Shown here: positions 6,990 to 13,866 of the stretch, piece after piece | How positions within the stretch are numbered: position 1 is the first letter of the stretch | Layout: each line of letters opens with the position of its first letter | Notes under the pieces: generated by a model | What the model was told of the DNA's origin: nothing | What the model saw: the letters and a program-made list of their open reading frames with translations, nothing else | The model's database searches: none | Position numbers and translations under genes: made by a program | From: Oscillospiraceae bacterium | GTDB taxonomy: Bacteria; Bacillota; Clostridia; WRCU01 | Direction: 5' to 3' | Assembly: GCA_009783805.1 (NCBI GenBank) | Contig: WRCU01000010.1 | Location: 1 to 14,926, forward strand | Length of the DNA: 14,926 nucleotides

Positions 6990-7795
6990 ATGTCCACATC
7001 GGGCCGGAAGTGTTCCTTGAGCTTGGAAAGCACCTCGGATCGCAGCCTCCCCATATCGCCGTCATTCACGATCACCGTTCGGGCCAGCCTCCTATACTCT
7101 TCCGGACCCATCTGGGCGCCCATCCGCCTGACCGCGTCATCCCGGCTTATGCCGCCCCTACCCGCTATCCGCTCCAGCCGCAGGGCAAGCGGGGCCTCCA
7201 CGACCCAAACGGCGTCGGCCACGTCGAGGAACCCCCTCTCGACGGGCAGCGGCGCGTCCAGGACCATGCAGCCGACCGTCCGGCCCGGGCTGGACGCGCG
7301 GTCGCCGCTCCGGTCCGCCCGGCCCCCCAAAGCCGCCGAGCCGACCGTTCCGCGGTACCGCCCGAGCAAGCCGGCGATCCGGCGATACACCGACTCCGCC
7401 ACCAAGACATGCGTCAAGGCGTTAAGCGCCCGCAGCGAAGCCTCGTCCGAGAAGGCGGCCTCGGCCAGCCTCTGCCTGTCTATCCCGCCGCCCTCCCCTA
7501 GGACGCTCTCGCCGAACGTATCCACAACCCCACGGTAGGCCGGTCCGCCCACCGCCAACATAAGCCTTGCCTCCGCGTCGGCGTCGAACAGCTCGGCCAT
7601 GCCTTCCCCGAACAGCCCGCCGTCGACGATGAGGCGCAACGCGATCGCGGATACCGTCGACTTGCCGCCGCCCATGCAGCCCGTCACCCCGATCACCGCG
7701 ATCCTCGCGCCCGCCATGCCGCCGCGCGCGCCCATGGGGCGCCCCGTAGGCGCCGCGCCGCGCCCGGGCGGCGGTTCCGGCCTACTTCGTGTCAT
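6980..7795 (-). CDS. coaE: Dephospho-CoA kinase
   Basis: Catalyses the last step of coenzyme A synthesis, phosphorylating the 3'-hydroxyl of dephospho-CoA. The P-loop is GCMGGGKST (about residues 39-47). Further family blocks are DADAEARLML, LNALTHVLV, VLDAPLPVE (normally close to PLLFE), and a C-terminal segment with RRMGAQM and TVIVNDGD. Odd features are a Gly/Arg/Ser-rich insertion of about 20 residues just before the PLPVE strand and an N-terminal extension of 26 Pro/Arg/Gly-rich residues. The ATG at 7795 is chosen because GGGAG sits five bases upstream, making it overlap the polA end by 14 bp. ATG at 7735 or 7717, nearer the conserved domain, are alternatives without a good Shine-Dalgarno. 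Confidence 0.88.
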   Translation of the reverse strand: MTRSRPEPPPGRGAAPTGRPMGARGGMAGARIAVIGVTGCMGGGKSTVSAIALRLIVDGGLFGEGMAELFDADAEARLMLAVGGPAYRGVVDTFGESVLGEGGGIDRQRLAEAAFSDEASLRALNALTHVLVAESVYRRIAGLLGRYRGTVGSAALGGRADRSGDRASSPGRTVGCMVLDAPLPVERGFLDVADAVWVVEAPLALRLERIAGRGGISRDDAVRRMGAQMGPEEYRRLARTVIVNDGDMGRLRSEVLSKLKEHFRPDVDIWD

Positions 7796-10598
7796 ACCAG
7801 CTCCCACCCATATGGACGTCCACCGTAAGCGGCACCCTGAGGCTCGCGGCCCCCTCCATCGAACCCTTCAGCAAGGCGGCCGTCTCATCCGCCTCCCCGA
7901 GCGGCGCCTCGACCAACAGCTCGTCGTGCACCTGCAGTATGAGCCTCGAGGCCATGCGCCTCCCGCGCATGAGCCTTTCCACGTCCACCATGGCCACCTT
8001 GATTATGTCGGCCGCGCTCCCCTGTATGGGCGTGTTCATGGCGACCCTCTCAGCGGCGGACCTTACGTTCACGTTGGCGGAGCCTATCCCCGGTATGGGC
8101 CTCACCCTGCCCAGGATCGTGACGGCCCCCCCCGTCTCCCTGGCCTTCCTGACCGACTCGGCCATGAACCGCCTCACGCCCCCGAACCTGTCGAGGTAGC
8201 CCTTCATGTATTCGGCCGCCTCAGCCCTGGATACGCCCAGCTCCTTGGCCAGGCCGTAGTCGCCGATGCCATACATGATCCCGAAGTTCACGGCCTTGGC
8301 GCGGGCGCGCTGGGCCGGGGTCACGCTGCCCTCAGCGACCCCGAAGACCTGCGCCGCGGTGGCCGCGTGTATGTCGCGGCCTTTGGCGAACGCGTCTATC
8401 AGGCCCTCGTCGCCGCTCATGTGCGCCAGGACCCTAAGCTCCACCTGGCTGTAGTCCGCGTCGATGAGGACGGACCCCTTGCCGGGTATGAAGCATTTCC
8501 TTATCTGGCGGCCCAGCTCGGTCCTGGCGGGTATGTTCTGCAGGTTAGGCTCGACGCTGCTGATGCGCCCGGTCGAGGTCACCGTCTGGTTGAAGCGCGT
8601 GTGGATCCGCCCGGTCCTCGGGCTTATCATGCCCAGAAGGCCGACCGCGTACGTGGAATGGAGCTTGCTGACCTGCCTGTACCTAAGGATCTCCGGCACG
8701 ATTCCGTGGAGGCCCATGATCCGCTCCAACGCGTCCGCGTCGGTGGAGCGGCCCGTCTTCGTCTTCCTCCCGACCGGGAAGCCCAGCCTGCCGTACAGCA
8801 CCTCGGCGAGCTGCGACGGCGAGTTCAGGTTGAAGTCCTCCCCCGCCATGAGGCAGATCCTGTCGCGCAGCCCCCCCATCTCCTCCTCCAACCCCGAGGC
8901 GAAGGACGAGAGCGACGCGCCGTCCACCAGGAAGCCGGTTTCCTCCATACCGGCCAGCACATTGGCCAGGGGTATCTCCACATTATGCAGGAGGCTCCCC
9001 AGCGCCTGACCTTCCATCATCGGCGCCATGCGCCCATGAAGCCTCATGGCGGCCGCCGCGCGGGCGCAGGCCATGGGCGCCGCCGCCGAGGGGGTCATGG
9101 AGGCGAACGCGGCGCCCCGGGGCTTGCCTTCACCCAGCAGCCCCGCATCCTCAGGGCTCAGGGTCAGGTACCTTTCGGCTATCGCCGGCAGCCCGTAGTC
9201 CCCTAGCGTCGGGTCCAGCAGGTAGGCCGCCAATGACGCGTCGAACGCCGGGGGCGGCATGGCCTCGCCCATCCTCAGGAGGTGCAGCGCGGCCTCCTTG
9301 GTGCCGTGGACGCTGACGGAGGCCTTCCCCATCAGGCCGGGCAGGCGGGAGCACAGGTCACGCTCCGAGAGCCTCGGACCGAACGTCACGTAATACGCGG
9401 CGCCCGAGCCTAGGGCGAATGAGGCTCCCGCCATGGACCCGCCGCCCATCCCGTCGGCGTCGGTCAGGAGGTGCATGCCCGCCGCGCCTTCGCGTGCGAT
9501 CGCATCGACCATCCCGTCCAGGGCGTCGACGTTCGTAACCAGGGTATACCCCCCGCCCGGCGGGCCGCCGACGGCCCCATCCCCCGGAGGCGGGTCGGGC
9601 GCCAAGCCGGGACCTATGATGGGGATCGGGCTGTCCGCCATGACAGGCACCTTGCCGGGCGTCGGTTCGGTCGCCGTTCTGGGCGTTAGGTCAGGCGTCA
9701 GGTCGGGCCTCAGCCTCCTCATCAGGCCGCCCAGTTCCAGGCGGGCCATAGCCCCGAACGCCCCCTCGGTCCGCAGCGAACCCTCATCGAACGCGAGGCT
9801 TTCCAAATCCGGCATGCCGGGGACGCCGCGCTCGATCGTCACCAGCCGCCTGCTCAGCATCGCCATCTCACGCGAGTCCGACAGCCTCGCCCTGACCTTC
9901 TCGGGCAGCGCGCCGAGGCTGCCGTACACGCCCTCCAGCGTCCCATACTCACGTATCAACTTAAGGGCGCCCACCTCCCCGATGCCCTTGACCCCAGGCA
10001 CGCTGTCCGACTGGTCGCCCATGATAGCCTTCAACTCCAGGAATTGGCTCGGGGGGAACCCATACTCCCCCAGGAACGCCTCCGCGTCGTATTCCAAGGT
10101 CTCCGTCGAGCCTCTCGCGGTGACCGGCAGCAGCACCCGCACGCGGTCGGAGTCCAGAAGCTGCAGCGCGTCCCTGTCCCCCGTCACTATCCGGACGTCC
10201 ATGCCGGCTGAGACCGCCGCGCTGGAGACGGTGCCGATCAAGTCGTCCGCCTCATACCCGGGCCTCTCGCAGACGGCCACGCCCATCGCCGTGAGCAGCC
10301 CCTTGATGAGCGGCATCTGCGCCGCCAAATCCTCCGGCATGCCCTTCCGGTTGGCCTTGTAACCCGCGTACATCGAGTGCCGGAAATTCTCCCGCATGTG
10401 GTCGAAGGCCACGCATACGTGGGTCGGCCTTATCTCCCTGACATGCTTAAGGAAGGCGTTCGCGAAGCCGAGCACGGCGTTCGTCACGGTCCCGTCGGAC
10501 GTCCTCAGCGGCTCCTTCGCGCGCACGCCGTAGAAGGCCCTGTTCATTATGCTGTTGCCGTCGATGACCATGACGGTACCGGCGGCGGCTCCGCCCAC
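7782..10598 (-). CDS. polA: DNA polymerase I with degenerate proofreading domain
   Basis: Repair and Okazaki-fragment polymerase. The 5'-nuclease domain (about residues 1-290) has VIDGNSIMNRAFYGVR, AFDHMRENFRH, GYEADDLIG, VTGDRDALQLL and GDQSDSVPGVKGIG. A Pro/Gly-rich linker follows. The middle 3'-5' exonuclease-like domain keeps FDASLAAYLLDP but lacks the metal-binding acidic residues: the exo I position reads LLTDADG instead of FDTET. The polymerase domain is intact: TSTGRISSVEPNLQNIP, motif A DYSQVELR with Asp715, motif B from RAKAVNFGIMYG, and motif C VHDE with Asp892. The 177-residue spacing between those two Asp equals that of E. coli Pol I. Start: GTG at 10598, with AGGGGGG about ten bases upstream, leaves room for the first strand; ATG at 10571 is the alternative, giving 929 aa. 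Confidence 0.95.
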   Translation of the reverse strand: MGGAAAGTVMVIDGNSIMNRAFYGVRAKEPLRTSDGTVTNAVLGFANAFLKHVREIRPTHVCVAFDHMRENFRHSMYAGYKANRKGMPEDLAAQMPLIKGLLTAMGVAVCERPGYEADDLIGTVSSAAVSAGMDVRIVTGDRDALQLLDSDRVRVLLPVTARGSTETLEYDAEAFLGEYGFPPSQFLELKAIMGDQSDSVPGVKGIGEVGALKLIREYGTLEGVYGSLGALPEKVRARLSDSREMAMLSRRLVTIERGVPGMPDLESLAFDEGSLRTEGAFGAMARLELGGLMRRLRPDLTPDLTPRTATEPTPGKVPVMADSPIPIIGPGLAPDPPPGDGAVGGPPGGGYTLVTNVDALDGMVDAIAREGAAGMHLLTDADGMGGGSMAGASFALGSGAAYYVTFGPRLSERDLCSRLPGLMGKASVSVHGTKEAALHLLRMGEAMPPPAFDASLAAYLLDPTLGDYGLPAIAERYLTLSPEDAGLLGEGKPRGAAFASMTPSAAAPMACARAAAAMRLHGRMAPMMEGQALGSLLHNVEIPLANVLAGMEETGFLVDGASLSSFASGLEEEMGGLRDRICLMAGEDFNLNSPSQLAEVLYGRLGFPVGRKTKTGRSTDADALERIMGLHGIVPEILRYRQVSKLHSTYAVGLLGMISPRTGRIHTRFNQTVTSTGRISSVEPNLQNIPARTELGRQIRKCFIPGKGSVLIDADYSQVELRVLAHMSGDEGLIDAFAKGRDIHAATAAQVFGVAEGSVTPAQRARAKAVNFGIMYGIGDYGLAKELGVSRAEAAEYMKGYLDRFGGVRRFMAESVRKARETGGAVTILGRVRPIPGIGSANVNVRSAAERVAMNTPIQGSAADIIKVAMVDVERLMRGRRMASRLILQVHDELLVEAPLGEADETAALLKGSMEGAASLRVPLTVDVHMGGSWYDTK
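9682..9705 (-). repeat. Two-copy 12-bp repeat in the polA linker
   Basis: Two adjacent 12-bp units (9682-9693 and 9694-9705) that match at 10 of 12 positions. They encode a repeated Asp-Leu-Thr-Pro within the linker between the 5'-nuclease and exonuclease-like domains of PolA. This looks like slippage expansion of a flexible linker and has no evident function. Confidence 0.6.
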
Positions 10599-10647
10599 CC
10601 TTGGAATCCCCCCTAGGCCCGTCCGAGCCCGTCGTTCGGTCCCCGGA

Positions 10648-11652
10648 CTACCGTTCCGCGATGATGATGTTATATAGGCCCATGCCTTCGCCCACCTCGA
10701 CATGCGGCGTCACCAGCAGCCAGGGTCCCCCGTCCCCGTCCGCCCCCAACTCCAGCCCCCAACCCAGCGCGGCCCCCAGCGCCTCCGCCCATTCGCCTGG
10801 CCCGCCTTCGGGCAGGAACGCCAGCACGCCCTCCCAGCCATCCAAGCCGTCGGCCATGACGGCGGGATAGCCATAGGCGGCCAAGGCGAGCATCAGCCCG
10901 GAATAGCCGTCGGCCGCGGCCAGGCCGGCGGCGCGCACGCGGACGGTGGATACGCCGTACGCCCGCGGCTCCCCTAGGGCCCTCAGCCCTTCGTCCGCAT
11001 CGGCCGCCCCATCCTTCGTCGGGCCGTCCGCCGCCTCGGCGGATAGGCCCAGCCCCGATTCCCCCGCCGCGACGGAGACCTCGAACGCCGGCCCCCCATA
11101 AAAGTCATTCGGGCCGTAGCCGGCCAACCCGCCCGGCGCTTCGCCTCCCCCGTCGGCAAGGTCCCCGGGGGCGGCGGCCAAGGCCTGGTCGGACCCTGCC
11201 CCGTCGGCCGCGCCCGCGTCCGCCACCGTCCCCGCGTGGGCCCCGCCCTGGCCTTGCGGGGCGTCCCTATCGGAGACCGAGGCCCAGACGAACGCGCCGA
11301 CCACGGCGATGACGGCGCATGCGGCCAATGAGGCCAATGCCGCGGGCCATCGGGCCGGCATCCGCGTCAGGCGCCATGTGGGGCCTACCCGCCCCGCATG
11401 GCGCGCGCCGCCCGAAGCCCGTCCGACCTGCGCGCCTATCGCGGCGGCCACCCCCTCGGCGAAGCCTTCGGGCACGTGCACGCCGCCCAGCCTCGAGGCG
11501 CAGCCGTAGGCGACCGACGCGGCGTCCAGGTACTCCCCGCACCTCGCGCAGCCAGCCACGTGCCTCTCGAACTCCTCGGCCTCCCCGGGCCCCATCAGGC
11601 CCTCCAGGTACAGTGAGGCTTTCTTCGTTACGTGAGCCATATACGATCCCAT
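10648..11652 (-). CDS. Zinc-finger membrane anti-sigma factor-like protein
   Basis: Probable single-pass membrane protein of 334 aa, likely the anti-sigma factor of the adjacent ECF sigma. The cytoplasmic N-terminal zf-HC2 domain carries the His-x3-Cys-x2-Cys signature (His31, Cys35, Cys38, in FERHVAGCARCGEYLD). A basic juxtamembrane region is followed by one transmembrane segment (about 102-126). Outside lies a linker of about 100 residues rich in Ala, Gly, Asp and Pro, then a C-terminal part from about 235 that looks globular (LRALGEPRAYGVSTVRVR to GLYNIIIAER) and matches no domain I recognise. The ATG at 11652 is chosen for the GAGGT four bases upstream; ATG at 11640 is possible. It follows the sigma gene by 96 bp. 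The anti-sigma role is inferred from the zinc finger, topology and adjacency. Confidence 0.85.
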   Translation of the reverse strand: MGSYMAHVTKKASLYLEGLMGPGEAEEFERHVAGCARCGEYLDAASVAYGCASRLGGVHVPEGFAEGVAAAIGAQVGRASGGARHAGRVGPTWRLTRMPARWPAALASLAACAVIAVVGAFVWASVSDRDAPQGQGGAHAGTVADAGAADGAGSDQALAAAPGDLADGGGEAPGGLAGYGPNDFYGGPAFEVSVAAGESGLGLSAEAADGPTKDGAADADEGLRALGEPRAYGVSTVRVRAAGLAAADGYSGLMLALAAYGYPAVMADGLDGWEGVLAFLPEGGPGEWAEALGAALGWGLELGADGDGGPWLLVTPHVEVGEGMGLYNIIIAER

Positions 11653-11737
11653 CCCTACCTCGTAAAAATGCCGCCAGGCCATGTCCAAGCCTCAGCCGCG
11701 GCCCCGCCTACGCCCCGGCGGGAGCGCCCGTAACGCG

Positions 11738-11759
11738 AAAAGGGCGCCTCAACCCTTTT
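11738..11759 (-). terminator. Inverted repeat at the sigma gene end (possible attenuator)
   Basis: On the minus strand AAAAGGG, an 8-base loop, then CCCTTTT: a perfect 7-bp inverted repeat spanning the sigma factor stop codon. The descending arm ends in four T, so it resembles a weak intrinsic terminator, though the stem has only three G-C pairs. It could reduce read-through from the sigma gene into the anti-sigma gene and so help set their ratio. Function is inference. Confidence 0.35.
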
Positions 11760-12408
11760 GACCGCCCGGACGGCGCGTTTGTTCCGCCAAGGCCGGGAAG
11801 TCCCTGATAATTATCTTGCCCAACTCCGCCCTCGCCCTATTGATCCTGGACTTGACAGTGCCCACGGGCAGCGAGAGCATGCGCCCTATCTCCTCATACG
11901 GGAGGTCCTCGATGTCCCTCAGCACGATGGCCGCCTTGTACTTGGTCCCCAGCTTGGCTATGCAGGCTTGGACGGCCCTGCGCTCCTCCTTCCTCAAATA
12001 CGCCATCTCCGGGCCGGGCTCCGCGTCCTCTATCTGCCGCGCGGCGGGCTCGCCGCCATCGTCGCCGAAGCCTTCGTCGATGCTGACGGCGACCTTGCCC
12101 TTGGCCTTCCTTAGGTGGTCATAGCAGACGTTCACCGTGATCCTGTACAGCCAGGTGGAGAAGACCGAATCCATCCTGAAGCCGCCTATGGAGGAGTAGG
12201 CTTTCACGAAGGCTTCCTGGGCCATGTCGCGTGCGTCGTCGCAGTCACCGACCAACCTGTACGCGATGTTGTACACCCTCGTCTGGTGCATGGCGACCAG
12301 CTCGCCGAAGGCATCAGCGTCGCCCCCGACCGCCCTCGCGACCAGACGTCCGTCCGACCGGCCCTCCTCGGCCTTACGGACGCCTACCCCATCCTGGCCC
12401 GTCACCAT
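11749..12408 (-). CDS. ECF-type RNA polymerase sigma factor (RpoE/SigW-like)
   Basis: Group 4 (extracytoplasmic function) sigma factor of 219 aa that directs RNA polymerase to a dedicated set of promoters. Region 2 spans about residues 22-102, with YNIAYRLVGDCDDARDMAQE, FVKAY, FRMDSVFSTWLYRI and NVCYDHLRK. An acidic linker of about 40 residues follows. Region 4 (about 143-200) has the helix-turn-helix DLPYEEIGRMLSLPVGTVKS followed by RINRARAEL. No extra C-terminal domain is present. The ATG at 12408 has GGTGA five bases upstream; 33 bp separate it from the acetyltransferase stop. The next gene encodes a zf-HC2 membrane protein, the usual arrangement of sigma and anti-sigma. The signal and regulon are unknown. 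Confidence 0.94.
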   Translation of the reverse strand: MVTGQDGVGVRKAEEGRSDGRLVARAVGGDADAFGELVAMHQTRVYNIAYRLVGDCDDARDMAQEAFVKAYSSIGGFRMDSVFSTWLYRITVNVCYDHLRKAKGKVAVSIDEGFGDDGGEPAARQIEDAEPGPEMAYLRKEERRAVQACIAKLGTKYKAAIVLRDIEDLPYEEIGRMLSLPVGTVKSRINRARAELGKIIIRDFPALAEQTRRPGGQKG

Positions 12409-12441
12409 GGGATCACCGAGCCCCCCCGCATGCCGTACCGC

Positions 12442-13674
12442 CTAAAAGTGGTCCCCCAGGAAGACGTCCTTCCTGACGAAGACCTCACCTAAAGCCTTGT
12501 GGTTGGCATGGACCCTCAGCCCCGGCAGCGCGCCGCACCTGCGCGAGAATATATGGTCCGTGCCCATGACGAGCATCGCCAAGGCCCCGACCGCGACCTC
12601 CATGTCCGGCCCGCCGCCCGGCCGGGTCGGGGCCGCCTTGCCGGACGCCGCGGTCCCGGCGGGCCTGCGTTCCATGTCGGTGGCCACCCCGTCGCGGTAC
12701 CTGACCTCGAACAGCCCTTCGTTGGCCGGGATCGAGGGGTCGCTGACCGACATCGAGAACCCGCCCTTGCCCATGGGGTACCTCATGAGGCCGAGGACCC
12801 TTCCGACGTCGACGATCCGCGCCATGGACGAGTAGTGCAGCGTGCGCTCCATGAGCTTCTGGTCGGGCAAGGCCAGGGAGAAGTCGTCGGCGGCCGGCAG
12901 CTCGTGCACGATGACGTGCGTGAACTGCCTGTCCAGGTTCTTCGCGAACCCCAGCATGCCCTTGATGTCGTCCAGGCATTCGTAGCAGATCTCGACGATC
13001 CTCATGCAATCATTCTCGGGCGAGAAGACGAAGTAGCCGGTGGGGGCGCCGGTTCGGCCGCTATAAACGTAGGGGTACAGCCTCCTGAGGTACGCGTTGT
13101 CCGAGAGCCTGTCGCCCCATAGCCTGCCGTCCCTCTTGAGCGCGCCGTTACGGACCGCGGCGTACCGCCCGTACAGCCCATGGAGCCTCACGTCGTCCTT
13201 GGAGTCCACGAACGTGCAGTCGCCGTTCCTCACGAACCCCGCCGCGTCCGTCAGCGCCTCCATGCGGGCCTTGATGTGTATCCTCTCGAAGTAGGCGCCG
13301 TACCCGAACTTCGCGTAGTAGCCGAAGTCGAAAGGGAACAGCTGGGAGATGCATTGGCCCCTGGCCGCCATGTCCCCGAACGCCGCGGAGATCATGGCGC
13401 GGACCGCCCCCATGTTCCTGTACTCCGGCAGGGTGGCGACGCCGCCTATGCCCGCGCTCCCCACCTCATGCCCGTCCAGGTAGGCCGTGTGGTGCAGGAC
13501 GTCCATGCGGCTCATCATCCTGCCTCCCCCGTCGAAGGCCCCCCACATGTCCATGTGGCCGAATGGGTAGGGGTCGGACTCGCCGACCTTGCAATCGAAC
13601 CCGTACTGGAAGGCGACGGCCGATATCTTCCTGCTGGCCGGCACCTCCTCCCTCCCGATCTTCCTCGCCTCCAT
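12442..13674 (-). CDS. Eis-like GNAT family N-acetyltransferase
   Basis: Acetyl-CoA-dependent N-acetyltransferase of the Eis type, 410 aa, cytoplasmic. Mycobacterial Eis has two GNAT-like domains plus a C-terminal sterol-carrier-like domain, and that length and layout fit here. The acetyl-CoA-binding signature is GIGGVATLPEYRNMGAVRAM (residues 75-94), followed by CISQLFPFDFGYYAKFGYG. Tyr125 in FGYG matches the general acid Tyr126 of mycobacterial Eis. The protein ends in Phe; in Eis the C-terminal carboxylate acts in catalysis, so this end is probably genuine. The ATG at 13674 follows GGGGAGG three bases upstream. Known Eis proteins acetylate aminoglycosides and some proteins; the substrate here is unknown. 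It lies 33 bp before the ECF sigma gene and heads the minus-strand cluster. Confidence 0.88.
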   Translation of the reverse strand: MEARKIGREEVPASRKISAVAFQYGFDCKVGESDPYPFGHMDMWGAFDGGGRMMSRMDVLHHTAYLDGHEVGSAGIGGVATLPEYRNMGAVRAMISAAFGDMAARGQCISQLFPFDFGYYAKFGYGAYFERIHIKARMEALTDAAGFVRNGDCTFVDSKDDVRLHGLYGRYAAVRNGALKRDGRLWGDRLSDNAYLRRLYPYVYSGRTGAPTGYFVFSPENDCMRIVEICYECLDDIKGMLGFAKNLDRQFTHVIVHELPAADDFSLALPDQKLMERTLHYSSMARIVDVGRVLGLMRYPMGKGGFSMSVSDPSIPANEGLFEVRYRDGVATDMERRPAGTAASGKAAPTRPGGGPDMEVAVGALAMLVMGTDHIFSRRCGALPGLRVHANHKALGEVFVRKDVFLGDHF

Positions 13675-13726
13675 ATGCCTCCCCGCCCGACGCGTCCGCA
13701 TCCGCGCGCGTCCCGGGCAAGTCCAG

Positions 13727-13754
13727 TTTATAAGCTAGCCCGCGCCAGGGTCAA
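13727..13754 (-). promoter_or_regulatory. Sigma-A-type promoter for the acetyltransferase/sigma cluster
   Basis: On the minus strand TTGACC (13754-13749), a 16-bp spacer and TATAAA (13732-13727), each hexamer matching consensus at five of six positions. Transcription would start near 13720, giving a leader of about 45 bases before the ATG at 13674. It is the best promoter-like site I find in the window and probably serves the acetyltransferase, sigma and anti-sigma genes, possibly more. Confidence 0.6.
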
Positions 13755-13786
13755 GGCCCGGAGCCGCCCCCAGCCCGCGCCTGAAG

Positions 13787-13815
13787 GTGCAATCCCGGCC
13801 CGGATGTCGGATAAT
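13787..13815 (+). promoter_or_regulatory. Possible promoter for the UroD-like gene
   Basis: GATAAT at 13810-13815 is a good -10 (five of six). The correctly spaced -35, GTGCAA, 17 bp upstream, is weak (three of six), so an activator may be needed. It is divergent from the promoter at 13727-13754, with about 30 bp between the two -35 elements. Confidence 0.35.
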
Positions 13816-13818
13816 GGG

Positions 13819-13846
13819 GTGGCCGCCGGTCCGAAGGGCCGGCCAC
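13819..13846 (+). promoter_or_regulatory. GC-rich hairpin in the 5' leader of the UroD-like gene
   Basis: GTGGCC (13819-13824) pairs perfectly with GGCCAC (13841-13846). Inside, after a three-base bulge, GGTCC pairs with GGGCC around a GAA loop. It lies right where transcription from the GATAAT box would begin and ends eight bases before the Shine-Dalgarno AGGAGG (13854-13859). It could stabilise the 5' end of the mRNA, act as an operator in DNA form, or be incidental in G+C-rich DNA. Confidence 0.4.
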
Positions 13847-13866
13847 GGCGATGAGGAGGGCGGACC

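Larger units (their letters stand above)
13675..13866. other. Divergent intergenic region
   Basis: The only noncoding gap over 100 bp. It holds two divergent promoter candidates and one hairpin (listed separately). I see no small ORF with a ribosome site, no tRNA and no repeat in the remainder. Confidence 0.7.

Noticed and set aside
7599..9206. Long plus-strand open frame (535 codons) opposite polA and coaE
   Set aside because: It is rich in Pro, Arg, His and Gly, shows no recognisable domain, and lies antisense to clearly conserved polA and coaE motifs. Such open frames are expected opposite G+C-rich genes.
12459..12473. Near-palindrome GGAAGACGTC-CTTCC
   Set aside because: It lies inside the acetyltransferase coding region, encodes conserved-looking residues, and is imperfect by one extra base; likely chance.
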